Positions 1-11,268 of a DNA stretch of 64,000 nucleotides are shown here, in pieces. The position numbers and the translations under genes are program-made. Numbering within the stretch: the first letter of the stretch is position 1; each line of letters opens with the position of its first letter. The notes under the pieces are model-generated. The model was not told the origin of the DNA. It searched no databases and was given only the letters and a program-made list of their open reading frames with translations. The stretch is from contig JAKIMF020000013.1 of assembly GCA_022605425.2 (NCBI GenBank), forward strand, positions 558,001 through 622,000. The letters are read 5' to 3'. Source of the DNA: Hamiltosporidium tvaerminnensis. Taxonomy: Eukaryota; Microsporidia; Dubosqiidae.

Positions 1-585
1 AGGTTTAACATAAATAACTGCCCTCCAACTACATCATAGGTATTATCTAAACTACCAAAATTCTAAATATTTATATTCATAATGTGTGTGGAGCCTATTT
101 AATAAGCGGAACAATGTCTTGGGGGTTCAATGTCCGTTATCTGGTGTGTGATTACAGTTATATATCCACCTTAGCTCCTTTATCAGAGACCAGCAGCAGT
201 TCTACTTACTATAACCCTTCAGAACAAAATAAACTGCTCCTAAGATATTTCGTAGCAATCTATCAGAGTTCTAGTTAAGGTTTCAATATAATGCCAACTG
301 CTATATCCTGCTTTTCTGCTTTAAAGGTTTTTAATTTTCTGTATCTCCACATATCAAGTCTTATAACCCGATTATGCAAGGTTACATTTCAATGCTTTTA
401 CCTGGCAATTACCTACAAGTTAATTCTTGATTTCCAATCAAAGTACATAAAAAACCAAAAAATAAATTTTTGAAAAGGCCTCAATATTTCGTAGACCTTC
501 TCTTTCTCCTGCAAACACTCATAGAACCACTGAAAATTTAGTTTGGTTTTTTTCACCAAAAATCCAAAAAATGATTCAATTACAG
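1..585 (-). repeat. Family-1 dispersed element, old copy cut by the window edge
   Basis: The first bases match the interior of the 725-bp family-1 element seen intact at 43,665-44,396 (shared landmarks: aggtttaacataaataactg, the caatgtccgtta block, the ggcaattacctaca block and the ccaaaaatccaaa block). It reads in the reverse orientation, where forward is defined as starting GTGGAGGGAGG. It is strongly diverged and lacks its forward 5' end. No coding capacity is conserved between copies. The remaining bases up to 762 are AT-rich and show nothing. Confidence 0.8.
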
Positions 586-762
586 ATTCAACCCAATACT
601 TGGTAAACGGTTTATTTTTAATGAGGTTACATCTCTCAATATTAGTAGTATAAATATAAAAAGTTAAACAAATTTTAAAATAAAGCAATAATTATACAAA
701 AGAAAAATTAATTATTTGGAAAATCGAGTGTAAAACTATGAGATGAAGTATTTATTAGAAAA

Positions 763-1238
763 TATATTATTATAATTAGTATTTTAAAAATTAGACTTAC
801 AATTAGAATAAATAACAAAATAATATATTTTAAAATCCAAATAATTATAATTAGTATTTTAAAAATTAGACTTACAATTAGAATAAATAACAAAATAATA
901 TATTTTAAAATCCAAATAATTATAATTAGTATTTTAAAAATTAGACTTACAATTAGAATAAATAACAAAATAATATATTTTAAAATCCAAATAATTATAA
1001 TTAGTATTTAAAAAATTAGACTTACAATTAGAATAAATAACAAAATAATATATTTTAAAATCCAAATAATTATAATTAGTATTTTAAAAATTAGACTTAC
1101 AATTAGAATAAATAACAAAATAATATATTTTAAAATCCAAATAATTATAATTAGTATTTTAAAAATTAGACTTACAATTAGAATAAATAACAAAATAATA
1201 TATTTTAAAATCCAAATAATTATAAATAATATTTGAAG
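763..1238. repeat. 75-bp tandem repeat array
   Basis: A 75-bp unit containing ataattataattagtattt recurs with starts at about 766, 841, 916, 991, 1066, 1141 and 1216. That is just over six copies, nearly identical except at the ends. Because 75 is divisible by three, open frames run through it on the minus strand; these are a consequence of periodicity. The array lies about 100 bp beyond the stop codon of the minus-strand transporter gene. Confidence 0.95.
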
Positions 1239-1332
1239 AATTAGACTTAAATTATAATTAAAATAAAAAATAATAAATATATTTTAATATCTAAATTAAA
1301 TAAATATTTAAAAATTATTTTTTTAATTAATC

Positions 1333-2298
1333 TCATACATCACAGTTAAAATTAATTTTTTTATCAAATATATCTCCAACCTTCTTAGAAACTTCCTTCC
1401 TAGGATCCTTACTTTTCATAACCAATATAACATTAATAATAATACACAATGGTCCTCCTATGGCAACAACATATCTAATTTTTAAATCAATAATCATCGT
1501 TAAAATACCAAAATATATAGAATAAGACATAATACTTGCATTAAAAGCAAATATACCGTATTTACCGATATATTCTGATGCCATTAGATAATAACTACAG
1601 AATGCAAAAATATATGAAAACACATTATTAAAATTTGATACATAAAAATTGCCTAACTCTTTTAAATTCCAAATCATTTCTTTATCCAATATTTTTGTCA
1701 TTACAGCTCCAAAAATAAAAGAAACGATTGTAAAATATCTTAGAACATTATAAACACCAATAGATGGAATAATTAGTGATTGTATTGTCCCATTGGCCAT
1801 GTAAAGTATATCAGATAATAATACTAAACACATTCCTATAAAATCAAATTTTAAATCAGATTCATCTGCTTTATAATTTACCACGAAACAAACACTTACA
1901 AATGCCATAAAAATCGATAACATTTTAAAATCAACTTTACTTTGTTTAAGTATAAAAGCATCTGTAAATACTGACATAGGATATACCATTTGTGCTATTA
2001 GTATACCTAAATAACTACTCATTTTCATTAATCCTTTTATTAAACAGAATCCACCAATAAAATCTGTCATACCGATAACTATAATGTATAAAATATTTTT
2101 ATTATTTATTTTATACTTCGTTTTAGAAAGATAATAAATTATTTGACTAAAAATATGAATTACTATGTATGCTAAACCAAGAAGTGCAAACGGTGATATT
2201 TCAATTTTACTTTTCAAATAATGTGTGGAAACTACGGCTGTAGACAGAAGAAGTGACATTATCTGACCAAGGAAACATTTTATAAATATTTGATTCAT
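1333..2298 (-). CDS. SLC35F-like multi-pass membrane transporter (drug/metabolite transporter superfamily)
   Basis: A 321-residue, almost wholly hydrophobic protein with about ten predicted membrane helices and a short charged C-terminus (KSKDPRKEVSKK). The layout, with two repeated five-helix halves, and stretches such as GMTDFIGGFCLIKG, ILIAQMVYPMSVFTD and DILYMANG resemble the SLC35F/DUF914 branch of the DMT superfamily, which moves nucleotide sugars or other solutes across membranes. The substrate cannot be read from the sequence. The second Met is chosen as the start because the promoter-like CCCC lies immediately 5' of it; the upstream Met of the open frame would place CCCC inside the gene. 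No frameshifts. The family call is by overall pattern, so it is moderately secure. Confidence 0.72.
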   Translation of the reverse strand: MNQIFIKCFLGQIMSLLLSTAVVSTHYLKSKIEISPFALLGLAYIVIHIFSQIIYYLSKTKYKINNKNILYIIVIGMTDFIGGFCLIKGLMKMSSYLGILIAQMVYPMSVFTDAFILKQSKVDFKMLSIFMAFVSVCFVVNYKADESDLKFDFIGMCLVLLSDILYMANGTIQSLIIPSIGVYNVLRYFTIVSFIFGAVMTKILDKEMIWNLKELGNFYVSNFNNVFSYIFAFCSYYLMASEYIGKYGIFAFNASIMSYSIYFGILTMIIDLKIRYVVAIGGPLCIIINVILVMKSKDPRKEVSKKVGDIFDKKINFNCDV

Positions 2299-2302
2299 GG
2301 GG
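2299..2302 (-). promoter_or_regulatory. CCCC start-proximal motif of the transporter gene
   Basis: CCCC directly abuts the chosen ATG on the minus strand. CCC or GGG motifs close to the start are a known microsporidian promoter feature. Confidence 0.5.
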
Positions 2303-3487
2303 TACAAATTTTAATTTTATAAAATATTTTTGAAAATTAAAAAAAAAGAAACTGTCAGTGTCATTTTGATAGCTTAAATTAAATTTTAATACAGTATTTC
2401 TTAAAAAGAAAAATAAATTTGGTTTCAATTAAGCATGAATCTTATACCGTACTTAAAGAAGGTTGAAGAATTATTATAAATTTATTTTAAAAATGACTAC
2501 TTATAATTGATAATTGAATTTCTTTAAAGAAAAAATTGGAACATTTAAATAATTAGAAATATATGATTAAAAATTGCATTTGAGATATTAAAAATACCAA
2601 ATAAGACATATTTATGATTTATGTATGTTTCTTTGGAAATGTTAAAGTACGAAATAAATGACAAATTCATGATTTCAATTTTATTTCTTAAAGAAGAATT
2701 TAGAAAATATTTAAAGAAATTATAGAAATTAGTTTATTTAATTACTTTTAACATTTATATAATAAAAAAATACTATTTGGTGGGGATTTAAAGACTTATG
2801 GTGGTAACAACATTTAAATAATCAAAAATAATTACATTTAATTTAAGATACATAAAACCAGTATTTAAAATTTATTTGAATATACTTGCTGTTATATTTT
2901 TTTACATATTTTGTAATTTCATTGGAATATTTCTTTTTATTATAGAAGAAATGAATTAAAAATGCGGAAAATTGATTTTGTATTTTCGGTGAAATCTATT
3001 TTTATTTAGAAGAATTTAATGGCGATTATTCCCTTTTTTTGTAATTCAAATAAAATTATATGCACTTTTATAAGAATTGAAGCAAGAAACATAATGGTTT
3101 GTTCGTAGTTTTTTATTTATAAGATGTGAAGTAGTAAATTACTAATTTTGAACAAAGAAATGTTTTATAACTAAATTAGCTGATAACTAACCCGTATATT
3201 ATAAATTCAAAAAAATAGAATTTTTATATTAAAATTTATATATTTGGTAAATTAATTAAATAAAAAACGGAACATTTCGAAGACCATAATTTATTAATTA
3301 TATTTTTTAGAAGATTGAAATGTAATGAATAAATTTGATTTGTTTTTTCATTATCAATAAGCTGGAAATAAATAAAAATAATGAGTTAAGCTCAAAAGAT
3401 GATAATAAAGAGGTTTAAGAAATATGTAAAGATCTGGAAAATGATTTTTACCGTAATTTAGTTAGATAGTAGTTTTTATTGTTTTTA
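2303..3487. other. AT-rich intergenic DNA, no gene seen
   Basis: No open frame of interest, repeat or RNA-like structure was recognised. The sequence is about four-fifths A+T. Confidence 0.6.
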
Positions 3488-4085
3488 ATATTTTATTTAG
3501 CTGATCTCATTGAAGTGGGAATTATTTCCCAAAATTCGCTTCAAATATTTCAAACTGTAAACTTAGTAAGTATGTCCTGCTAGCCAATGTGTTAGGTCTT
3601 ATTTATAATCGTGATCTTGAGATAAATCCTTATATGATTATCTGGGACGGTATTTTGACAAAATAACATAAGCCCATACCTCAAAAACTGCAAATACCCA
3701 TGAATTTTAAGGGATATATATTCAGTCAATTGTAATTAAGAATAATGTCGAAACAATTTCCGTTGACCGACAGAGAGGACTTGAGTTACATTCAAATGCC
3801 GAAGAGAGCTGAGAAAGAGCGTAATGTTATTATTAGGAAAGCAGAGATGCACGAGGAATCAAAACCTCCTTTAAAACGCTGAGAAACAAAGAAGATGGAG
3901 TAAAAAGTTTAAAAACAAAAAATAATACTTCCCAAATTTCAGAGGTAAGAACTACATTAGAGAAATGGATAATATATATAAATTGAAGAGTCGGATTTAA
4001 AAGAAGAAAGGATGGTAGTAAAGGAGATTTAAGAATTTATATAAAAACGCGAAAAATATTTCAATCCAGAACTTTATATGTTTAA
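3488..4085 (+). mobile_element. Dong/R4-like LINE 3' end, decayed
   Basis: This aligns along its whole length with the better-preserved copy at 31,784-32,794 (opposite strand). It covers the endonuclease part after the PD motif, the gctagccaatg block, the cttatatgattatctgggacgg block and the gccgaagagagctg block. It ends in the family 3' tail (caatccagaacttttat). Many indels and stops abolish coding. It is 5'-truncated. A relic of target-primed retrotransposition. Confidence 0.85.
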
Positions 4086-4747
4086 AATAATAATCTACAA
4101 CAATTATATTATTTACCACTGAAGTGTAAAAAAATGAATTCTATTTTATTGAAAACTTATAGGGGCAAGCTCTTTAAAATTTAAAAAATCGAAAAGAATA
4201 CTTGATTTATTTAAAAACCGATGAAAGTTTTTAGATAAATTATGATCATAAAATAGAAAGTCTACATTTTTTTCTTGATTAAATCAACTATGTAAATGTG
4301 GTTGAATTGTAATATTTTAATTTAATAAAAGTTTGAAGAAAAATTTCCGAAGATAAACGATATTTTAAAAATCAAAAAAATTAAATATTTTTGAAAATCG
4401 ATTGAAACTAAATACATTCGTTTATTAAGCTTAGAGTGATATAAAAGATTTTTTTTATAATTTACAGATTAAATATATTTATGTAAATAGAACGATAAAA
4501 AGATTTTTTATTTTTCAAATATAATAAATTATTTTCGCATTCAATTAAATTTGATTTATTTTCAAAAAAATCATTTTTTCAATTAATATTTTTTTAAAAA
4601 ACCGAATTTTTTTAATTATTAACAAATTATTCTATATTTGAAACAATTTTTTTAAATTAATTTAACGAATATGGAAATATAATATTCCATAAAAAATTCG
4701 ATTCGATTTATAATTTCTTCCTTCGCATACAATAAATTATTAGAAAA
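4086..4747. other. AT-rich spacer and 5' flank of the next gene
   Basis: Very A+T-rich; no CCC motif sits next to the downstream ATG, unlike most other genes here. Nothing else seen. Confidence 0.5.
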
Positions 4748-6211
4748 ATGATGAATCAGTTATATTTTTTATATTGCATCAATGTTTACTGTACTGTGAA
4801 TTTTAACTCCGAGAGTTGTACTACAGCTGAATATACTCTTCCAAATCTATCGCTTATAGATTCTGGCGAAGAAAGTGAAACGATTTTGCCTTCCAAAAAT
4901 TTGGATTATTTTGACAAACATATATTTTCCTCTATAAATAATCGCGAAATATTAGAGATATATAATATATTGTATGAGCCTTTCTATGATTTCGTCAATC
5001 AAGATAACTATGTAAAGCATTTTGAAGAATCGTATAAAAATTTGTTGCTAACTTCGAAGTCCCAACGTTCCAAAATAGAAACATATGTCTATAAATACAT
5101 TGAAAACGTATGTGAAAATATTTGTAGAAAATTTCAGCAAAATTTAAAAAAATTTATAAGGAAATTTCATTCAAGTAAAAGGAAAACTCTTGAAAATATA
5201 TTCATAAAAGATAAAAAATATAATTTGAATGGTGAGGAAATACTTAAAAAAATTCACAGTCTTGTTAAAATCGACGCATATATAAATGATATCGAAACTG
5301 AAGTTTCAGCTGATTCATTTTTTACAATTAAAAAACCAAATGAAATAAGTCTTCAATACATAATATTCGGGGAATTTTCTTTGTATCATTTTACCGGGTT
5401 ATATTCTAAATTGTTAGATAAGTTTGGTAATACCAATGAATTAATGAATTTTTTATGCAATAAAACAGCAAAAGATGTGATGATTTGGTCGAAGGAATTA
5501 AATCAAACAATAACTGGTTTAGAAAAGACTGAAATTTTGAAAATTTTTAGTTGCAATTCAATTAAAAGTAATGATTTCTATCTCAGTTACAAAAACTTGA
5601 GGAAAAATTATGATGATTTAGTTCGTTATGACAAAGAAAAATCTAATATTTTCTATATAAATACTAAAAAATCAGAAGTAAGCCAAAATCTAAAAAATTA
5701 CTTACTTTTCCCTAACATGCTTCTCCCTCAAATTATATCAAAAGATCAAGTTCAAAAAAAAATATTTTTTGACGTAGATTTATTATTTCTATCATATATA
5801 AATTTATTTTTTTCAAAAATTTGTAGCGATGGTAAAATTCTGTACGAGAATTTCTGTTGCTTAGAAAATGACCAAACATTGAACAATATAATACCAAGTT
5901 GTTGGTCAATGTTCGAAAAAAGTCAAATATTTTTAGATTTTATATATTTATCTAAACAACTTTGTAGCAATAGCAATGACAATGCCAGTTTTTTGATAAT
6001 TTTTGATGATATAAGCAATAACTTGGTTCAAAAATTGCTTTCGAAATATTTCAAATATGAAATTTTCATTTTTTCTGGACATAATGTGAGTGCTGAGTTT
6101 GTAATCTTGATGTCAAAAGCCAATATTGGATTTATTTTTCAAATTTTTTTAGAAAATGTAAAAGAAGAGTTGCTTTACTCAATTTTTAAAGATTCCGAAC
6201 CTAAATATTGA
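4748..6211 (+). CDS. Orphan protein with a signal-peptide-like N-terminus
   Basis: 487 residues, not recognised. The N-terminus (MMNQLYFLYCINVYCTV) is a short hydrophobic stretch followed by a polar acidic region, consistent with a weak signal peptide and secretion. The body is rich in Lys, Asn, Phe, Tyr and Ile with predicted alternating helices (residues about 60-160 and 330-480) and no further obvious membrane span. Cysteines are scattered. Either of the two tandem Met codons could be the start. It stands alone on the plus strand and is uninterrupted over 1.46 kb of very AT-rich DNA, which argues for selection. Similar leader-bearing orphans lie at 9.2 kb and 15.7-17.3 kb. I see no family signature, so no function is assigned. 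Confidence 0.7.
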   Translation: MMNQLYFLYCINVYCTVNFNSESCTTAEYTLPNLSLIDSGEESETILPSKNLDYFDKHIFSSINNREILEIYNILYEPFYDFVNQDNYVKHFEESYKNLLLTSKSQRSKIETYVYKYIENVCENICRKFQQNLKKFIRKFHSSKRKTLENIFIKDKKYNLNGEEILKKIHSLVKIDAYINDIETEVSADSFFTIKKPNEISLQYIIFGEFSLYHFTGLYSKLLDKFGNTNELMNFLCNKTAKDVMIWSKELNQTITGLEKTEILKIFSCNSIKSNDFYLSYKNLRKNYDDLVRYDKEKSNIFYINTKKSEVSQNLKNYLLFPNMLLPQIISKDQVQKKIFFDVDLLFLSYINLFFSKICSDGKILYENFCCLENDQTLNNIIPSCWSMFEKSQIFLDFIYLSKQLCSNSNDNASFLIIFDDISNNLVQKLLSKYFKYEIFIFSGHNVSAEFVILMSKANIGFIFQIFLENVKEELLYSIFKDSEPKY

Positions 6212-7455
6212 GAAATTTTGATGATACCGAATGTGAAAAAATCAAAGAAATCGAAAAAATTTGAGCGAATTTCTGTTCCTAAATAATTAATATATGCACA
6301 GAATATTTTAATATTTTTGAACCCGAATTTTGTTTGCGCTATAAGATTTTTCCTGCTAAATTTTTGTTTATTAAATTATTTTCATCATCAAAAGAATATT
6401 TATGATTTAAGAAAAAATACTTGTCAATAAGTTTTATCTTCTTTCAAGAAACTGAAATAATTTAAAAATATAAAAGATATATTCATTGATTTTATTTGAA
6501 TCTACTACAACTTGCTATGTTCAGAATATCATTCAGATTACCAAAAAAAGTACCTATATGTTTAATTTAAAACCGAAAACATAACTTATGGAATTATAAA
6601 AAATATTTATTAATAGATTAAATCAAATTATTTTACTTGGTTTTTTTCTACTTTTTTTCTTTTGAATTAGTTTGTCTTCATTTACCTCTTTTCTATATTT
6701 TGAGCTAAAAATAAACTAAAAAAATTGAATACATTTTTTAAAAAGTTTAAAACTTTTAGATATAATTTTTATAGTTACTGTTTAAATTACACATGCTGTT
6801 AATAATGTGAAAACGAACTTAATTTAAAATTCAACAAAAAATAAAAATATATTAATTTATCATCTTAAAAATGACTAGCTTGGCCATACGAATTTGCTAT
6901 ATTATTTAGGTTTTGATAAATTCTCATAATTTTTCTAATCGTATATTCTTTAGTCTTTTATATCTGCATTTTTGACGGCCTTGTGAAATTTCATATTAAA
7001 ATTTCAGAATATGGTTTACTTATCATATATTTCCTACTCTGTTCAATTGAGTTTTAAATTTATAGTAGTTTTAAGTAATTATTTCTTTTTTGAATTGGCA
7101 AGATAGTCATCTATTTTCATGCGCTTTGCTTGTTTTTTTGTTGGCATTCATTAATGTGAAGCATTTTCTTTGTCTGAAAAAACAATTTTTTTTCGCGGCA
7201 TTATGCATTAGTTAATTAAATAGTTATATAGCTTCCTGTCAATCTTTCTTGAAATATTTCTATTCAATCGTCAATATAATTGCATGAAGTATTCAAGCAA
7301 TTATCCGGGATATAAATAAATTGCAGAGAGGAAGGCAAAAAAGCATCCATCTTGTCGTATAATCGTTTATTTAACAATAAAATTTCTCAGAAATAAAATC
7401 TAAAAAATTGCTTTTATTTTTTTTTCAAAAATGAAAGCTTTAAATTAAAAGTAGA
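6212..7455. other. Intergenic DNA, no gene seen
   Basis: No substantial open frame and no recognised repeat up to the family-1 copy that follows. Confidence 0.55.
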
Positions 7456-8166
7456 TTTCATTTGAAAATATCACATCTTTTTTGCCCAGTGGCAAGTGTT
7501 ATATTTGTTTTCATGAAATTAACGCAGTTCTAGGTTTAACATAAATAACTGCTATCCCAAAACTCCATCAGTAACCCCTGCGATACCTATATCACAAAAG
7601 CTTTCATGTACCAGGTATATAGAACCTAATAAATAGACGAGGCAATTGCCCGGAGTTCGTTAATGTCCGTTGCAGGGTGTGTGATCGAAGGCCCAAGCCC
7701 CCTCTGGGCTCCCTCAAGACTATGCAGCATTCCCAATTATTCTACACTTTCTGAACCCAATAAACTTCTAGCTAAGATATATTTCAGAGACTTACATGGG
7801 GTCCACCTAGACAGTGCACTGTCATACCAACAGGTATAACCTGCTACTTAGCTCTCCCGGCTTTTAATGGGTTTTATTTTTATATCTCCCAGGTGCTAAG
7901 TCTTCTAACCAGAGTGAGCAAGGCTAGGTTTCCATGCTTTTGCATGGCAATTACCTACATGTTCAGCTGCGGTCTGCAATCTGGTTACATAAAAAACTAC
8001 AAATAAATTTGTAGAAAAAGTTTCGCTATTTCGTAGACCTCTCCTCCTCATAACAACCGAAGATATACTGGGTTTTTTCAAAGAAAAATCCAAACAATGA
8101 TCCTCAAATCAGTTTCACACACTCATTCCAAGCAGAAAGTTTTTTATGTGGTTATCCTCCCTCCAC
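7456..8166 (-). repeat. Family-1 dispersed element, near full length
   Basis: It runs from the element's 3' end (tcacatctttttt... on the plus strand) to its 5' end (ggttatcctccctccac). It is about 711 bp and much more G+C-rich than its surroundings. A 62-codon frame on the minus strand also occurs at 21,289-21,531, but it is broken by a stop in the copies at 28.2 kb and 43.9 kb, so it is unlikely to be a gene. I could not define a convincing TSD. Confidence 0.9.
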
Positions 8167-9157
8167 TTTAAATATGATATAAAAAGATACTTTCAGATAC
8201 AAATTTTTTTAACGAGTTTGAATTTTTTTTCATTTTTTACATATAATTTACGGTTTTCCATGTCTTTCTTTATGTTCAAAATTTTTATTTGACATCTTAA
8301 TTTGCTATTTTATGCACGAATTTAATTTTTTACTGTAAAAAAAACATAAAACGGTATTTTATATGGATGTTACAACAATTTTACTATTTTTTTTACGATA
8401 GAAATTAATAAAAAAACTCCTATGTTGATATAATTAAAATGGTTTAGTAATTTGATTATATAAAAAAAGCAGAACTGAAAAAAATAATTCTCATAGAATC
8501 GATTATTGGAAAAAAAGTTGAATCATTCGATTTTAAATTTTTTGAAACAATAAATGTTTATTTTATAATCAAAAAATTGTATATTGTAAAAAAATCGACC
8601 TATAATGCATATAGTTAAAAGAATATTTATTGTGGAAACTTAAAAATTTTATAATATGTTTGAAATATTCTTATTAAAAAAAATATTTTCTTTTTACTAT
8701 CATAAATAAAATATGCATTTATTTTTCTTAAAAAATAAACCAATTTACCATATATAGAATCTTATCAAATTTTTTAGAAATAATCTGAATTGGTAAATTA
8801 AGATTTTTTTTTTTCATTTTACGATGCTGCTAGTAATTTTTTTGTACATAAATGAGATAAATTTGTATTTTTTTTCTGCAATGTACTAATATCAACCTAT
8901 TAAATCTAAACAAAGATCAAAAGGTTTATATTGTCGTTAAAATATCATTTTATAGATTGAAAAATGCAAGAAAAAAATTCGATATAACCTCGCTCAATAT
9001 ATTTAAAAATCACCATTTTTTATAAAACCAAGTTTATGTATTTTAGACTTCCTTTAGATTCATTCTAAGCAATGAAGAATTTGCAATAAAATTATATTTC
9101 ATGAAATCAAAAATTAAAGCTTACATAATATTATATTTTAAAATTTGCAAATTAAAT
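8167..9157. other. Intergenic DNA upstream of the repeat-containing protein gene
   Basis: A+T-rich with long A and T runs. No gene or repeat recognised. Confidence 0.5.
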
Positions 9158-9161
9158 CCCC
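9158..9161 (+). promoter_or_regulatory. CCCC motif 8 nt 5' of an ATG encoding a signal-peptide-like leader
   Basis: AAATCCCCTAATAGAA precedes the ATG at 9,170. The same CCC motif is found at the starts of six other genes in the window, which favours 9,170 as the real gene start. Confidence 0.5.
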
Positions 9162-9169
9162 TAATAGAA

Positions 9170-11268
9170 ATGATACAGCTAAATACATGTTTCTATCTAT
9201 TCTTTTGCGAAATTTTTGCTGCAATAGATGAAACTAGATCGAATGTAGAAAAAAAACATGTAAAACATATAGCTGTGTGAAAAACATAAAATCTCAAAAG
9301 ATGTATCCATCGATATCAAATGCCACAAAACAAACGACAGACCAAAATTTAAATTCTAATCCTATTATATCTAATAAACCCATGGAAACACTGGCAACAA
9401 ATCAATATACAGATACTAGTAGTGAAAAAACGTGTTTCTCTTATGACATGTCTCAATGTTGCGTTGATTCTAAGTTTACGTATTCAACCGATGATGTTTT
9501 AAATGAACTGCTTTCTGAAACGAATTCCTCTGAATATTATGTTGTTCCAGAATTCATGTGTTTAACTGATGATGTTTTAAATGAACTGCTTCCTGAAACG
9601 AATTCTTTTGAAAATTATGTTATTCCAGAATTCATGTGTTTAACCGATGGTGTTTTAAATGAACTGCTTCCCGAAACGAATTCCTCTGAATATTATGTTA
9701 TTCCAGAATTCATGGGTTTAAATGATGATGTTTTAAATGAACTGCTTCCCGAAACGAATTCTTTTGGTAATTCACAACCCAATTTTATGCCGTTTCCAGA
9801 CAAACCGAACAAGATTGGAAAATCACCAAGTGTAGGCCCAATAGAAGGCAACCGCTATGCTTTTTCAGATAATATTGTCGAACAAGGAAATTCTTTTTCA
9901 TCGAGTTATATTGCAAATCAACCAACAGAATCATGTGAAAGGAAAAGATTAAGATCATCAAAAAATATAAAGTGTAATAGCACCGAAAATTTAAACATCA
10001 TGCTACCAAAGCAGTCAGATATGCAACCTACTGGTTTTGAACATTCACATTCCAAAAATCCTACCGGCGAAAAAAACTACGCAGAAATTTTTCAAACAAA
10101 AGTAATTAATGAGATGGAAAATAATTCGGGCAATATGTGTCAAAATTATAAAAGTTTTTTAAGCCTAATTCCAGAATTGTATTTGGAAATAGATAATGAA
10201 TTTGGAATTACAATAAATAATAATGTGGTATATGACTCTATGAATAAAACATTATCACGTGAAAATTATACAGAAGTAATACTTAAGGAAATCAAGAGTT
10301 ATGAGTCGGTTGTTATTGACGCAGATATGATACCAGGAATATTACTATTTGCTAATACTCTTTTGAATTTTGAAAAAATGTACTTAGCAGACTTAGAACC
10401 TTATCAAATATTACAATTTGAAGATTCCATGACAGTTATAATAGAAAAAATTAAAAACCATAGAAATTTAGGTATGTTTTATGAGCTCCTTAAATTTGTT
10501 TACTATTATCAAAAAAACATATTTTATCATATCGCAAAAAATTATATTTTATATGTTTATTTTATTTTAGCTGTTATTTCAAAACAGTTAAAAAATTTTA
10601 ACGATGACTTTTCAATCTTATTTAAAAAATGCTTTAAAATAGAGAAAGGACACTGCTATAATAATACCATTAACAAATATTTAAAGAAATTATATGTTCA
10701 AAAAGTATTTTCTAAATTATTGTTGGGAATGGAAAATGGCATAATCATGGCAAAGTTCTATAATGTTTATTTGAGCCTAGAAATATGTTGGAAATCAAAT
10801 CATAATACGCATTTTTTTAATCAAATATTAGTGTTTAGATTTTATTTAAGGGTTTTAATATCACTTGTTCTAATATGTGGATCTAAGCTAGAGATAGAAA
10901 GTTTAACCAATTTTATAAACTTATCGTTTGAAATATTCGTTAATAGAGGCAAATTAAAAGACAAGTTTATACAGGAATTAAAAATATTAATAAAAGATAA
11001 AAATATAATCAATTTTTTGATTAAGGAAAATTTATTGATAATATCAAAACTAACAAATAAACAAGCACAAAGCGATTGTATTAATAACTGGCATAATATG
11101 CTTCAAGAAAACATTAAAAAAGGCATAGATTTATCGTTCCAAAATATTTTCAAATCCGAAGTATGTTTGAGCTGCTATCTTTCCATGAATTATAGAAATA
11201 ATAATTTTGAAATGGATAAAAACAGTAACAATTGGCAGTATTGCTTCAATAGGATATTCAAAAAATAA
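9170..11268 (+). CDS. Secreted-type orphan protein with internal 26-residue repeats; leader joined by an apparent -1 frameshift
   Basis: The long frame is open from about 9,238; its first ATG is at 9,301 and it ends at 11,268 (about 655 residues). A separate frame starts at 9,170 directly after a CCCC motif and encodes a leader (MIQLNTCFYLFFCEIFAAID) with a classic hydrophobic core and small residues before a likely cleavage point. It then runs into a stop at 9,278. The two frames overlap between about 9,238 and 9,277, around a run of eight A at 9,249-9,256. One extra A there would fuse them. So this is either a sequencing error in a homopolymer, programmed frameshifting, or a recent inactivation. 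The N-terminal third is polar and low-complexity with about four copies of a unit ending ...ELLPETNS. The C-terminal half is helical, aromatic and lysine-rich. No known domain recognised. Confidence 0.68.
9490..9775 (+). repeat. 78-bp in-frame coding repeat, about 3.6 copies
   Basis: Units start with gatgatgttttaaatgaactgc at 9,490, 9,568, 9,646 (as gatggtg) and 9,724. Each encodes 26 residues (T/N-D-D-V-L-N-E-L-L-P-E-T-N-S, then an aromatic block and VIPEFM). Synonymous differences are few, so the expansion is recent. Confidence 0.92.

Noticed and set aside
708-1193. Open frames of 61-86 codons with repeated ILIVSLIFKIL
   Set aside because: They are the minus-strand translation of the 75-bp tandem array; the periodicity alone keeps them open.
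7905-8093. 62-codon frame shared with 21,289-21,531 (RRRGLRN, KAWKPSLAHSG)
   Set aside because: It lies in family-1 and is interrupted by a stop in the best-preserved copies at 28.2 and 43.9 kb, so it is not a conserved protein.
7456-8166. Target-site duplication around the 7.5-kb family-1 copy
   Set aside because: Only a short TTTAAAT word is shared and it does not abut the element; not distinguishable from chance.
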